A stretch of 64,000 bases of DNA, taken from NCBI RefSeq assembly GCF_014641195.1, contig NZ_BMHQ01000013.1, positions 1 through 64,000 on the forward strand, written 5' to 3'. A model generated the notes under the pieces. It was not told where the DNA came from and made no database searches. It was given only the letters and a program-made list of their open reading frames with translations. Below are positions 53,159 through 62,646 of the stretch, one piece after another. This DNA is from Marinithermofilum abyssi. GTDB lineage: Bacteria > Bacillota > Bacilli > Thermoactinomycetales > DSM-45169. The position numbers and the translations under genes were made by a program. Each line of letters begins with the position of its first letter. Position 1 is the first letter of the stretch.

Positions 53159-55075
53159 TTGGGAACGATCGTTAGTATCCTGGTCCTTGTCTTGTTCCTC
53201 ACTGCGATCCTGACCGGGGGGTACAACAAGAAGTTTCTTCAACGGGTACAGGGCAGCAACATGTGGGACTGGCTGACCACGGTGGACCATAAAAAGATCG
53301 GTATCATGTATCTCGGCGCCGGCGGTTTTTTCTTCCTGATCGGCGGTTTGGAAGCGTTATTGATTCGCGTCCAGCTTTTTTATCCCAACAATGACTTTAT
53401 AGTGGGAGACACGTTTAACCAGTTGTTGACGATGCATGGAACCACCATGATTTTCTTCGTGGCCATGCCGCTGTTGATCGGGTTTATGAACGTAGCCGTA
53501 CCGCTTCAGATCGGGGCTCGTGACGTAGCGTTCCCGTTCCTGAACGCTTTGAGCTTCTGGCTCTTTCTCGGCGGGGGCATCATGCTCAACTTGGGCTGGC
53601 TCTTCGGCGGCGCTGCAGATGCCGGGTGGACTTCTTATGTGCCCATCGCTTCAAACCAATTTAGCCCGGGCCCCGGCGTAGACTATTATGTCTTGGGTCT
53701 TCAAATTTCCGGGATCGGTACGTTGATCGGGGGGATCAACTTCCTGGTCACGATCATCAATATGCGGGCACCGGGTATGACCTTCTTGCGGTTGCCGCTG
53801 TTCACCTGGACCACTTTTGTCACTTCGGCGTTAATTTTGTTTGCCTTTCCGCCGTTGACAGTGGGATTGCTCCTGATCATGTTTGACCGGATTTTCGGTT
53901 CCCATTTCTTCGATGCCGCCATGGGCGGAAATTCGTTGATCTGGCAGCACTTGTTCTGGATTTTTGGCCATCCCGAAGTGTATATTGTGATTTTGCCGGC
54001 TTTCGGAATTATATCCGAAGTGATCAGCACCTTCTCCAAGAAGCGTCTGTTCGGTTACAACTCGATGGTGTTCGCCACGATATTGATCGGTTTCCTCGGC
54101 TTCATGGTTTGGGCGCACCATATGTTTACTGTTGGCATGGGTCCGGTGGCCAACGCGATCTTCGCCGTTGCCACGATGTCGATTGCCGTTCCGACCGGAA
54201 TCAAAATTTTCAACTGGCTGTTTACCATGTGGGGCGGCCGTCTGCAGTTTACCACTGCAATGAAGTTTGCCGTGGGCTTTATCCCCACCTTCGTGATGGG
54301 CGGGGTGACCGGGGTGATGCTGGCATCTCCGCCGGCGGACTATCAGTATCACGATAGTTATTTCGTAGTTGCTCACTTCCACTATGTTTTGATCGGCGGT
54401 ACCGTATTCGGCGTATTGGCCGGGGTGTACTACTGGTGGCCGCGAATGTTTGGTCATAAGCTGAACGAAAGACTGGGGAACGTGCATTTTTGGCTGTTCT
54501 TTATCGGATTCCATCTGACGTTCCTGATCCAGCACTGGCTGGGTCTTTACGGTATGCCGCGCCGGGTATTTACTTACCAGGCGGCAGACGGCCTTACCTG
54601 GATCAACCAGGTCAGCACGGTAGGCGCGGTTATGATGGGAGTTGCGACGCTGGTTTTCCTCTATAATGTGGTATACTCCCGCAAGTCGGCAACAGCTGCA
54701 TCCGCAGAAAGGGATCCCTGGGACGGCCGTACTTTGGAATGGGCGATTCCGTGCCCGACTCCGGAGTACAACTTTGCGCAGTTGCCGAAAGTACGCGGGC
54801 TGGACGCTTGGTGGATGGAAAAAATGGCGGGCAACAAAGAATTGGAGCCGGCAGAACCTTTGCAACCGATTCATATGCCTTCTTCCTCCTATCGTCCGAT
54901 TCTGATGTCTCTCGGATTCTTTGTCTCCGGACTCGGATTTATTTTCCGGACCATTGAAGTGGGTGTTCTCGGCCTGGTTATGGTGTTCTTGCTCATGTTT
55001 ACCCGCTCCTTTGAGCAGGATCACGGATATCACATTGAAGTCGACCAAATCAAAGAAGCGGAGAAAGGGGCGTAG
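53159..55075 (+). CDS. ctaD: caa3 oxidase subunit I, copy 1
   Basis: A 638-residue heme-copper catalytic subunit with about 13-14 helices. Heme a ligand in TMHGTTMIFF, CuB ligands and the Tyr in FGHPEVYIVILPAFG, the HH pair in VWAHHMFT, and heme ligands in VAHFHYVLIGG. GARDVAFPFLN carries the D-channel Asp. GHPEVY makes it an A1-type oxidase. It starts with TTG preceded by GGAGGAGGG. Confidence 0.97.
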   Translation: MGTIVSILVLVLFLTAILTGGYNKKFLQRVQGSNMWDWLTTVDHKKIGIMYLGAGGFFFLIGGLEALLIRVQLFYPNNDFIVGDTFNQLLTMHGTTMIFFVAMPLLIGFMNVAVPLQIGARDVAFPFLNALSFWLFLGGGIMLNLGWLFGGAADAGWTSYVPIASNQFSPGPGVDYYVLGLQISGIGTLIGGINFLVTIINMRAPGMTFLRLPLFTWTTFVTSALILFAFPPLTVGLLLIMFDRIFGSHFFDAAMGGNSLIWQHLFWIFGHPEVYIVILPAFGIISEVISTFSKKRLFGYNSMVFATILIGFLGFMVWAHHMFTVGMGPVANAIFAVATMSIAVPTGIKIFNWLFTMWGGRLQFTTAMKFAVGFIPTFVMGGVTGVMLASPPADYQYHDSYFVVAHFHYVLIGGTVFGVLAGVYYWWPRMFGHKLNERLGNVHFWLFFIGFHLTFLIQHWLGLYGMPRRVFTYQAADGLTWINQVSTVGAVMMGVATLVFLYNVVYSRKSATAASAERDPWDGRTLEWAIPCPTPEYNFAQLPKVRGLDAWWMEKMAGNKELEPAEPLQPIHMPSSSYRPILMSLGFFVSGLGFIFRTIEVGVLGLVMVFLLMFTRSFEQDHGYHIEVDQIKEAEKGA

Positions 55076-55080
55076 GCATC

Positions 55081-55704
55081 ATGGGTGCTGGAAATCACGC
55101 AACTGCGACCACCGGTTTGCCCGCCCATCCCGAGAAAGCGACTTTCGAAGGAAAAAACAAGGTGCTCGGGTTTTGGTTATTCCTCGGTGCGGAAACCGTA
55201 TTGTTTGCCTGTCTCTTCGGAACCTACCTGGCATTGAAAAATTCGCACCTCGGCGGTCCCACCACCCAGGATCTCTTTGAGATCCCGTTGGTGGCCGCCG
55301 CCACGATCATCCTGTTGACCAGCAGTTTGACCAGCGTGCTGGCTGTGTTGGAAATGAAGCGGAACCACTTGGGTCGAATGCAGTTCTGGTTCGGAGTTAC
55401 CGTGTTGTTGGGCCTCGCATTTCTCGGCTTGGAGATTTACGAGTTTGTACACTATGTTCATGAGGGCCATACCTTTACCAGCAGTGCCTTTGGTTCCGCC
55501 TTCTATGCGCTGGTGGGAACTCACGGATCTCACGTCCTGTTCGGGACGGTCTGGATTACCACTCTGATGGTGCAAGCCGCCAAACGAGGTTTGAACCTGG
55601 ATATGGCACCCAAGTTTTATGTAGCCAGTTTGTACTGGCACTTTGTGGACGTGGTATGGGTGTTTATTTTCACTGTAGTTTATCTCATGGGGAAGGTCGG
55701 GTAA
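55081..55704 (+). CDS. ctaE: caa3 oxidase subunit III, copy 1
   Basis: A 207-residue membrane protein with five helices. KVLGFWLFLGAETVLFACLF starts the core; YEFVHYVHEG and VGTHGSHVLFGTVW are family motifs, and YWHFVDVVWVFIFTVVY ends it. It stabilises subunit I and its proton uptake. The ATG lies five bases after ctaD. Confidence 0.95.
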   Translation: MGAGNHATATTGLPAHPEKATFEGKNKVLGFWLFLGAETVLFACLFGTYLALKNSHLGGPTTQDLFEIPLVAAATIILLTSSLTSVLAVLEMKRNHLGRMQFWFGVTVLLGLAFLGLEIYEFVHYVHEGHTFTSSAFGSAFYALVGTHGSHVLFGTVWITTLMVQAAKRGLNLDMAPKFYVASLYWHFVDVVWVFIFTVVYLMGKVG

Positions 55705-55705
55705 G

Positions 55706-56020
55706 ATGAAAGCAAACGCGGAACAAACCAAAAACCAAACGGCGGTGCAGACATCTCAGGAAAGTGCTTGGAAACATGTCACCTCTTTCGCTGTGATGAT
55801 TGTGTTGACTGCCATCGCTTTTGCAGCGGTGGCAACCAACCTGGTACCTTCTCATTTGCTGGTGCCGCTGCTTTTGACCCTGGCAGCAGTGCAGGTCGTG
55901 GTCCAGTTGTACACCTTTATGCACCTGAACCAAAAAGGGAGCGGCTTTCCCGTCGCTTTTATGGCCAGCGGGATTTTTATCGGCGTCATTTCCGCCGTGG
56001 CATTGATGATTTTAGTTTGA
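55706..56020 (+). CDS. ctaF: caa3 oxidase subunit IV
   Basis: A 104-residue protein with three helices (SFAVMIVLTAIAFAAVATNL, LLVPLLLTLAAVQVVVQLY and GIFIGVISAVALMILV) and the FMHLNQKG turn typical of CtaF/CyoD-like subunits. The ATG follows the ctaE stop by one base, and AAGGTCGGG within ctaE is the ribosome site. The second cluster has no such gene. Confidence 0.93.
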   Translation: MKANAEQTKNQTAVQTSQESAWKHVTSFAVMIVLTAIAFAAVATNLVPSHLLVPLLLTLAAVQVVVQLYTFMHLNQKGSGFPVAFMASGIFIGVISAVALMILV

Positions 56021-56089
56021 TGGGATCCCCTCGTTGCCTTCGGTGGCGGGGGGATCTCTTGTATCGGGGAATAGAAAGGAGGAGGAAGC

Positions 56090-56938
56090 ATGCATCATCA
56101 TACGGATCATGCTGCGGGAAATGGATTGCCGGATGTATGGACTTTGTTGAGCCCGGGCGTCATCTTGTTCACCCTGGTGATCGCGGCAGGGTATTTGTTC
56201 CTTACCGGTTCCGGCAGCCGGTATTTCACTGGAGCGGAACGAGTGCCGATGCAAAAGAAGGTCGTGTTTCTCCTCGGTCTGGTCATATATTACGCGGCGA
56301 AAGGACCCATAGCCGCGTACGGCCATCTTTTGTTTAGTGCACATATGACGGAGATGGCATTGGAATACTTGCTGGTGCCGCCGTTGCTTTTGTACGGTTT
56401 GCCGTCCTGGTTCCTTCGCCCGCTCCTCCCAAAGCTGCATGGGTTGCGGTTTTTCACCCATCCGTTGATCACTCTTCTGATTTTTAACGGCTTGTTTTCT
56501 GTGTACCATATTCCGCTTGTATTTGACGCGATTATGGCCAGCCATTTGTGGATGACCGTTTCCCATGTCCTATTGACCATTGCGTCCTGTTTGATGTGGT
56601 GGCCGATCGTGTGTCCGGTGCCGGAAGCAGACCGGCTGTCTTATTTGCAAAAGATGGCCTATATCTTCGCCGATGGAGTGTTGCTGACCCCGGCTTGTGC
56701 GTTGATTGCTTTTGCCGACACCCTGATGTTTGATACGTTTGCCCAAGCACCTCAAATCTTTGCGTTTTTGGACCCCTTGGATGATCAACAGTTGGGAGCA
56801 GTTATCATGAAGATCGTCCAGGAGGTCGCTTATGGCAGTGTGTTGGGGTATACTTTTTTCCAGTGGGTTCGCAAACAGCGGGAGGAAGACAAAAAAGAAC
56901 AGGAAGAGTTTCTGCGTACGGCGGAGCACAGTCAGTGA
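56090..56938 (+). CDS. ctaG: Cytochrome c oxidase assembly factor CtaG (caa3 type)
   Basis: A 282-residue membrane protein of the caa3_CtaG family with seven helices. Motifs are GPIAAYGHLLFSAHMTEMAL, HVLLTIASCLMWWPIVCPVP and DGVLLTPACALIAFAD. It is needed to build the Cu centre of the oxidase. AAAGGAGGAGG precedes the ATG. Last gene of the first cluster. Confidence 0.93.
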   Translation: MHHHTDHAAGNGLPDVWTLLSPGVILFTLVIAAGYLFLTGSGSRYFTGAERVPMQKKVVFLLGLVIYYAAKGPIAAYGHLLFSAHMTEMALEYLLVPPLLLYGLPSWFLRPLLPKLHGLRFFTHPLITLLIFNGLFSVYHIPLVFDAIMASHLWMTVSHVLLTIASCLMWWPIVCPVPEADRLSYLQKMAYIFADGVLLTPACALIAFADTLMFDTFAQAPQIFAFLDPLDDQQLGAVIMKIVQEVAYGSVLGYTFFQWVRKQREEDKKEQEEFLRTAEHSQ

Positions 56939-57033
56939 AAAACGCTAGAGCGGAAAGGTTGACTTTTGTGACGTCGAAAAGAGAGAACGAGCAGAAGCGT
57001 TTGCTGTTGGAATAAAAGATTATCAGCCATCTC

Positions 57034-57058
57034 ATCCCGGTTAGAGCGGGATTTTTTT
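57034..57058 (+). terminator. Intrinsic terminator of the first caa3 cluster
   Basis: ATCCCG and GCGGGAT stem followed by seven T. The other 210 bases up to the exporter gene show no gene. Confidence 0.85.
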
Positions 57059-57269
57059 ATGCCTTCCTATGCCGATCCGCCAGATCATTAACCCGATGGG
57101 GACATTTCCCGGGAAATCAGTCGAATGCACCAATAAATCCACACGAACCCAAATCTTTTGCTCTGCATAGGATGGTGAAGCGTTCCAATCCCGACTAATG
57201 AACTGAAGATGGTAAACATTGTTTGGAAAAAAGTCGGAGCGCTTACAACTTGCGGGGAGGACAATCCGG

Positions 57270-58142
57270 GTGAAAAAACTCATTGTTTTAGCAATTATTG
57301 GATTTTCCGCTCAATTGATTGATGGTTCATTAGGGATGGCATATGGAGTGACGTCCACATCCTTATTATTGGCATTTGGGGTTGCACCAGCCTTTGCTTC
57401 GGCTTCTGTCCACTTGGCAGAAGTGGTTACGACTGCAGCTTCAGGAATCTCCCACATGAAATGGGGCAATATTGACCGGGGATTGGTCAAAGGATTGATG
57501 ATTCCGGGGACGGTAGGGGCATTCCTGGGTGCGTGTTTTCTCAGTCGCTTGCCGGGACAGCTGGTGAAACCCTATGTGGCTGCATTTTTGTTTTGTTTAG
57601 GCGCGTATGTTCTTTCCCGGTTTTTGTTTTGGGAGAAAAAACAAAAGCAACCACGGCAGCAAAAGGCGGGACGGTGGCTGCTGCCTCTGGGGTTTGTGGC
57701 TGGTTTTGCCGATTCCACCGGCGGAGGAGGCTGGGGACCGTTGACCACTCCGGTGCTTCTGGCGAAAGACGGGATGGAAACACGCAAAGTGATCGGCTCT
57801 GTGGATACTTGTGAATTCGCGATTGCCACAGCGGCTACTCTGGGCTTTTTCATCTCTCTCGGTTGGGATGCCGTCATCTGGCCCTGGGTGATCGCCCTTA
57901 TGATCGGAGGGATTGTTGCGGCTCCGATCGCAGCGTGGCTGGTGCATATCATTCCTTCCCATCTTTTGGGGGTGATGGTGGGGGGATTAATCCTGTTTAC
58001 CAATACGCAAATATTGGTCAAATCCATTCCCGCTGTCACTCCGTTTTGGCCTTGGATATACGCCGGGATCGGGCTGGTATGGGCCGCAAGCTTCGTATAT
58101 GCTCTCTGGATTCATCGCGGGAAACAAAGAGGCGAAGGGTAA
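57270..58142 (+). CDS. TauE/SafE family sulfite or organosulfur exporter
   Basis: A 290-residue membrane protein with eight helices. IDGSLGMAYGVTSTSLLLAFG and FADSTGGGGWGPLTTPVLLA are the two internal-repeat motifs of TauE/SafE (DUF81). It likely exports sulfite, sulfoacetate or similar anions. GTG with GGGGAGG upstream. A broken CymR-like regulator overlaps its end, so the pair was probably a sulfur-responsive unit. Confidence 0.87.
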   Translation: MKKLIVLAIIGFSAQLIDGSLGMAYGVTSTSLLLAFGVAPAFASASVHLAEVVTTAASGISHMKWGNIDRGLVKGLMIPGTVGAFLGACFLSRLPGQLVKPYVAAFLFCLGAYVLSRFLFWEKKQKQPRQQKAGRWLLPLGFVAGFADSTGGGGWGPLTTPVLLAKDGMETRKVIGSVDTCEFAIATAATLGFFISLGWDAVIWPWVIALMIGGIVAAPIAAWLVHIIPSHLLGVMVGGLILFTNTQILVKSIPAVTPFWPWIYAGIGLVWAASFVYALWIHRGKQRGEG

Positions 58143-58599
58143 AGGTATCCAGCAAAGGGGAGTATGCGCTGAGAGCCTTGATTTTTCTGGGGAGTCGGCT
58201 GGATGAGGTTATTCCCATCTCCTCCATGGCAGAACGTATTCATGTTCCGGCTCATTATTTAGAAATCCTGTTGCAGCTGAAGGCCAAAGGGTTTGTCAAA
58301 AGTAAACGGGGCATGCATGGCGGGTATCAACTGCGGATGAAGCCCGATGAAATCGTGATCGGTCAGGTGATTCGGGATATGGAGGGACCTTTGGCCCCGA
58401 TGAGCTGAGTCAGTATGACGGCTTATGAGACTTGTCCTTTGGAATAGGGATGCCGTATCCAGCCCTGTGGGCGATGGTTCGGGATACCGTCGCTTGTGTG
58501 CTGGATCAACCGACACTGGAAGATATTTTGTTGCAGCGGATTCGACCCGCCTTGATAAAGGAGCGTATTCAACAGTACTGCACTGACGAAACTGGGTGA
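58139..58599 (+). pseudogene. Rrf2/CymR-like regulator, broken
   Basis: KVSSKGEYALRALIFLGSRL, then HVPAHYLEILLQLKAKGFVK and KRGMHGGYQLRMKPDE make a clear CymR-type winged helix. The expected start codon reads GTA, preceded by GAGGCGAAGG, so it cannot initiate normally. After EGPLAPMS the cysteine codon is TGA; further on TAG interrupts CPLE, and a frameshift leads to WAMVRDTVACVLDQPTLEDI, the C-terminal helix. Four lesions exclude sequencing error as the only cause. CymR controls sulfur genes, in agreement with the neighbouring exporter. Confidence 0.87.
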
Positions 58600-58622
58600 T
58601 GGACACACCCGGTTTTTCTTTT
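58590..58622 (+). terminator. Intrinsic terminator
   Basis: ACTGGGTG and CACCCGGT-like stem followed by TTTTTCTTTT, at the end of the pseudogene. Confidence 0.75.
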
Positions 58623-58747
58623 GGACAAAAAAGGTCATTCCGTATCATTCACATATTTTGGAACCCAATTGGAAAGATAAAGAGGATCGGGGATGGGCGT
58701 GTTTTCCATTATGTAAACCAACTGGAAACAGGAAAGGGAGCGAGGAT

Positions 58748-59662
58748 GTGAACCGACCGTTTGTGACTCCGTTTTGGGTCGTCAACCGCGAGAGTCAAAG
58801 GGGTAGACCACTGTTTCGAGATCTTCTTTGTTTGACCAAACCGGGAATCACCTTCTCCAACTTATTGGCGGTCATCGCGGGTTTCCGGTTGGGTTCTGAA
58901 GGTTTTCTGTCTTGGGGCGGAATGTTGGAGGTTTGTCTGGGTGCCGGATGGGTGATTGCCGGGAGTTGTGCGCTGAACCATGCGGTGGATCGGGATATCG
59001 ATCCGCTGATGGAACGCACCCGCCACCGTCCGATTCCCCGTGGAAGCCTGTCGGTGCAAACGGCTGTCGGGTTCGGCACGCTGTTGCTGGCAGCTGGATT
59101 GGTATGGCTCTTTTTCGCGGTCAATCCCCTTTCTGCCGGCTTGGCTGGAGTGGGGGCCGTTTTCTATCTCGTCGTGTACAGCATGTGGTTGAAACGGGTC
59201 AGCATATGGAACACCGTAGTCGGCGGGATTTCCGGTGCAGTTCCACCGGTGATCGGATGGACGGCAGCAGCCGGTTCCTTGGACGCTCCTGCCATCGTTT
59301 TGTTCTTCCTGCTCTTTTTGTGGCAACCGCCACACTTTTATGCCCTGGCGATGATAAGGCAACGGGATTACGCCAATGCCGGCATCCCCATGCTGCCTGT
59401 TCAAAAAGGAAGCCGTGTCACACGGCGTCATATCTTCTTCTTCGTCTCATTGCTGCTTCCCGTTTCTCTGATGCTGCACACCATGGGAGAGGTAACGGAT
59501 GCTTATGCCTGGATTGCTATCGGTCTGGGGATCCTGTATGGGTGGTGGAGTGCCCGGGGACTATGGGGTCCGGAAGATCCCGGGTGGACACGGAAGATGT
59601 TTCGGTATTCCCTGGTGTACTTAACGGTTTTATTAAGTGCAATGATGGCTTTTGCCACTTGA
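58748..59662 (+). CDS. ctaB: Heme O synthase 2
   Basis: A 304-residue prenyltransferase like the copy at 50985: NHAVDRDIDPLMERTRHRPI and SMWLKRVSIWNTVVGGISG are the active-site motifs. GTG at 58748 has GGAAAGGGAGC at useful distance; the open frame begins at 58658. It starts the second caa3 cluster. Having two ctaB genes each heading an oxidase cluster suggests that the clusters were copied or acquired as units. Confidence 0.93.
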   Translation: MNRPFVTPFWVVNRESQRGRPLFRDLLCLTKPGITFSNLLAVIAGFRLGSEGFLSWGGMLEVCLGAGWVIAGSCALNHAVDRDIDPLMERTRHRPIPRGSLSVQTAVGFGTLLLAAGLVWLFFAVNPLSAGLAGVGAVFYLVVYSMWLKRVSIWNTVVGGISGAVPPVIGWTAAAGSLDAPAIVLFFLLFLWQPPHFYALAMIRQRDYANAGIPMLPVQKGSRVTRRHIFFFVSLLLPVSLMLHTMGEVTDAYAWIAIGLGILYGWWSARGLWGPEDPGWTRKMFRYSLVYLTVLLSAMMAFAT

Positions 59663-59688
59663 ATTTAGATCGAAGGCGAGGTTGAAGC

Positions 59689-60702
59689 ATGAAAAGGAAA
59701 GGCCTAATCCGCGCGGCGGTCCTGTTGTCCGGGGTTTCAGCTGTCACAGGGTGCGGCAACCGCAATATATCCGTGTTGAAGCCGGCGGGTCCGGTAGGGG
59801 ACAGCCAAATGGACCTGATTCGGCTCAGTTTGGTGATCATGACCCTCGTGGTGATTGTGGTTTCTGTCCTCTACATTTATGCCGTTGTTCGTTTTCGGGA
59901 GCGTCCGGGCCAGAAAAAGGAAATCCCTGAGCAAGTAGAGGGCAGCAAAAAGCTGGAGTTGTTGTGGACCATCATCCCCATTTTGTTGCTGGTAATCCTG
60001 GGAATACCCACGGTATCCACTACATTCCAACTAAATAAAAAACCGGAACCGGCGGAGTCGATGCGGGTCAATGTGACGGGCTACCAGTATTGGTGGGCAT
60101 TTGAGTATCCCGATTATGGCTTTGAAACCGCCAACGAAGTTCATATTCCGGCAGGAAAAAAAGTGGAGTTCATCATGACATCCCATGATGTGATTCACGC
60201 TTTTTGGGTACCGAGCCTGGGGGGGAAACAGGACCTGAGTCCTGGGCGGATCAACCGGTTGGTACTACAGGCGGACAAGCCGGGCATCTATGAAGGAAGG
60301 TGCACCGAGTTGTGCGGTGCCGGCCACGCGTTAATGAATTTCCGAGTGATTGTCCAGCAGCCGGAAGACTTTGAAGCCTGGGTCAACCGGTTGAAAAAGC
60401 CGGATTCCCAACCGGACAATGACACGGCAGCAGAAGGGAAAAAGTTGTTTGCCCAAAACTGCATGGGTTGTCACGCCATTCAGGGAGCGGGATATAAAGT
60501 GCTCGGCCAAACCGGACCGGAGTTGACGGGTTTAAGCTACCGGACACGTTTGGCGGGAGTGGTCAACAACACCAAGGAAGACCTGTCCCGTTGGATAACC
60601 AATCCACAGAGAATCAAGCCCGGGAACCACATGCCGGCATTTGATCATCTGACAGAGAAGCAGCGGAAAGCGCTGACGGAATATCTAAGCGGTTTGAAGT
60701 GA
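59689..60702 (+). CDS. ctaC: caa3 oxidase subunit II with fused cytochrome c, copy 2
   Basis: A 337-residue lipoprotein with the lipobox VTGC, two helices, CuA site GRCTELCGAGHALM and heme c motif CMGCH with HMPAFDH as Met-ligand region. It is clearly a paralog of the copy at 52050 but differs in signal peptide and many surface residues. The ATG is preceded by GGCGAGG. Confidence 0.95.
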   Translation: MKRKGLIRAAVLLSGVSAVTGCGNRNISVLKPAGPVGDSQMDLIRLSLVIMTLVVIVVSVLYIYAVVRFRERPGQKKEIPEQVEGSKKLELLWTIIPILLLVILGIPTVSTTFQLNKKPEPAESMRVNVTGYQYWWAFEYPDYGFETANEVHIPAGKKVEFIMTSHDVIHAFWVPSLGGKQDLSPGRINRLVLQADKPGIYEGRCTELCGAGHALMNFRVIVQQPEDFEAWVNRLKKPDSQPDNDTAAEGKKLFAQNCMGCHAIQGAGYKVLGQTGPELTGLSYRTRLAGVVNNTKEDLSRWITNPQRIKPGNHMPAFDHLTEKQRKALTEYLSGLK

Positions 60703-60738
60703 ACTCGTCACTGACAACGAACGCAAGGAGGGAATAGG

Positions 60739-62643
60739 GTGGGGACACTCATCATTCTGTTGGTTTTCGTCCTTTTTTTGGCTGCCATCTTTACCGGCGG
60801 GTATAACCGACGATACTTGGAACGGGCACGTGAATCCTGGTTGTGGGGATGGATCACGACCGTCGACCACAAAAAAATCGGGATTATGTACGTGACAGCC
60901 GGCGGTCTGTTCTTTCTGATCGGCGGCTTGGAAGCATTGCTGATGCGTTTGCAGCTGATGTTTCCCAATAACGACTTTATTTCGGGGGATATTTACAACC
61001 AATTGTTGTCCATGCACGGTACGACCATGATTTTTCTCGTCTCGCTGCCGTTGCTTTTCGGACTGATGAACGTGGTCGTCCCATTGCAAATCGGGGCACG
61101 GGACGTAGCTTTTCCCTTTTTGAATGCCTTGGGATTCTGGCTTTATTTTGCCGGCGGACTGCTTCTGAACCTGAGCTGGCTGTTCGGGGGGGCGCCGGAT
61201 GCCGGATGGACCAACTACGCTACGCTGGCCCTGCCGGAATACAGTCCCGGGCCGGGTGTCAATTATTATGTGATGGGTTTGCAGATTACCGGGATCGGGA
61301 CCTTGATGAGCGGGATCAACTTCCTGGTCACCATTATCAACATGCGTACACCGGGGATGACCTATTTGCGCATGCCCTTATTCACCTGGTCAGCCTTTGT
61401 GGCGTCGGCCTTGATTTTGTTCACCTTTCCGCCATTGACCGCCGGACTGTTCATGATGATGTTCGATCGGCTCTTCGGCACCCACTTCTTTGCAGTGGCC
61501 GGCGGAGGCAACGTAACCATCTGGCAGCACATCTTCTGGATTTTCGGCCACCCGGAAGTATATATCCTCGTGCTGCCCGCTTTTGGTGTGTTTTCTGACG
61601 TATTCAGCACCTTTTCACGAAAGCGGCTGTTCGGTTACACCTCGATGGTCTTCGCTCTGGTGGCTATCGGCTTTTTGGGTTTTATGGTCTGGGTCCACCA
61701 TATGTTTACCGTCGGTTTGGGACCTGTAGCCAATACCATTTTTGCCATCGCCACCATGGCGATTGCGGTTCCTACCGGGATTAAGGTGTTTAACTGGATT
61801 TTTACGATGTGGGGCGGACGGATCCGTTTTTCAACACCGATGTTGTTTGCCAACGGGTTCTTAGTCGTGTTTGTGATGGGAGGTGTGACAGGAGTGATGC
61901 TGGCGGTGGTGCCGGCCAACTTCCAGTTCCATGACAGTTATTTTGTGGTGGCACACTTTCACTATGTGTTGATCGGGGGGACTATTCTGGGATCCTTTGC
62001 CGGGATTTATTATTGGTGGCCCAAGATGTTTGGCCGGATGTTGAGCGAACAGCTGGGGAAATGGCATTTCTGGCCCTTTTACATCGGGTTTCACCTTACC
62101 TTTTTTCCGCAGCATTGGCTGGGGCTTTACGGCATGCCGCGGCGGGTTTATACCTGGATGCCCGGTTATGACCTCGAATTAGGGAACCTGTTATCCAGTA
62201 TCGGGGCTATTTTGATGACGATCAGCCTCTTTTTCTTCCTGTATAACGTCATCTGGTCTTTCACCAAAGGAGAAAAGGCAGGGTCGGATCCCTGGGATGG
62301 CCGCACACTGGAATGGACGGTTTCCTCACCGCCGCCGGAGTATAACTTTGCCCAGCTGCCTAGAGTGCGCGGCTTAGACCCGCTTTGGGTGGAAAAGTCT
62401 GCCGGGAACGGCGAAATGCAGCCCGCTGAACCGCTGGGGCCGATTCATATGCCGAACCCCAATCATCTGCCGTTTCTGATGTCGCTGGGCTTTTTTATCT
62501 CCGGATTCGGATTCGTGTTTCAATCAATTCAAGTAGGGGTTCTGGGATTGGTTCTCGTAGTGGTCACTCTGTTTATCCGCTCCTTTGAGGAGGACCACGG
62601 GTATCATATTCAGCCCGAAGAGTTGCAGACGAAGGGGGTTTAA
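60739..62643 (+). CDS. ctaD: caa3 oxidase subunit I, copy 2
   Basis: A 634-residue catalytic subunit with the same key motifs as copy 1: SMHGTTMIFL, GARDVAFPFLN, FGHPEVYILVLPAFG, VWVHHMFTVG (HH pair kept), VAHFHYVLIGG. It differs in loops and in the region after residue 500. GTG start with AAGGAGGG upstream. Confidence 0.96.
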   Translation: MGTLIILLVFVLFLAAIFTGGYNRRYLERARESWLWGWITTVDHKKIGIMYVTAGGLFFLIGGLEALLMRLQLMFPNNDFISGDIYNQLLSMHGTTMIFLVSLPLLFGLMNVVVPLQIGARDVAFPFLNALGFWLYFAGGLLLNLSWLFGGAPDAGWTNYATLALPEYSPGPGVNYYVMGLQITGIGTLMSGINFLVTIINMRTPGMTYLRMPLFTWSAFVASALILFTFPPLTAGLFMMMFDRLFGTHFFAVAGGGNVTIWQHIFWIFGHPEVYILVLPAFGVFSDVFSTFSRKRLFGYTSMVFALVAIGFLGFMVWVHHMFTVGLGPVANTIFAIATMAIAVPTGIKVFNWIFTMWGGRIRFSTPMLFANGFLVVFVMGGVTGVMLAVVPANFQFHDSYFVVAHFHYVLIGGTILGSFAGIYYWWPKMFGRMLSEQLGKWHFWPFYIGFHLTFFPQHWLGLYGMPRRVYTWMPGYDLELGNLLSSIGAILMTISLFFFLYNVIWSFTKGEKAGSDPWDGRTLEWTVSSPPPEYNFAQLPRVRGLDPLWVEKSAGNGEMQPAEPLGPIHMPNPNHLPFLMSLGFFISGFGFVFQSIQVGVLGLVLVVVTLFIRSFEEDHGYHIQPEELQTKGV

Positions 62644-62646
62644 CCC

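Noticed and set aside
53831-55048. 405-residue minus-strand frame
   Set aside because: Antisense shadow of ctaD with no family similarity.
57041-57283. 80-residue minus-strand frame between ctaG and the exporter
   Set aside because: No ribosome site, composition not protein-like, and it overlaps the terminator and the exporter's leader.
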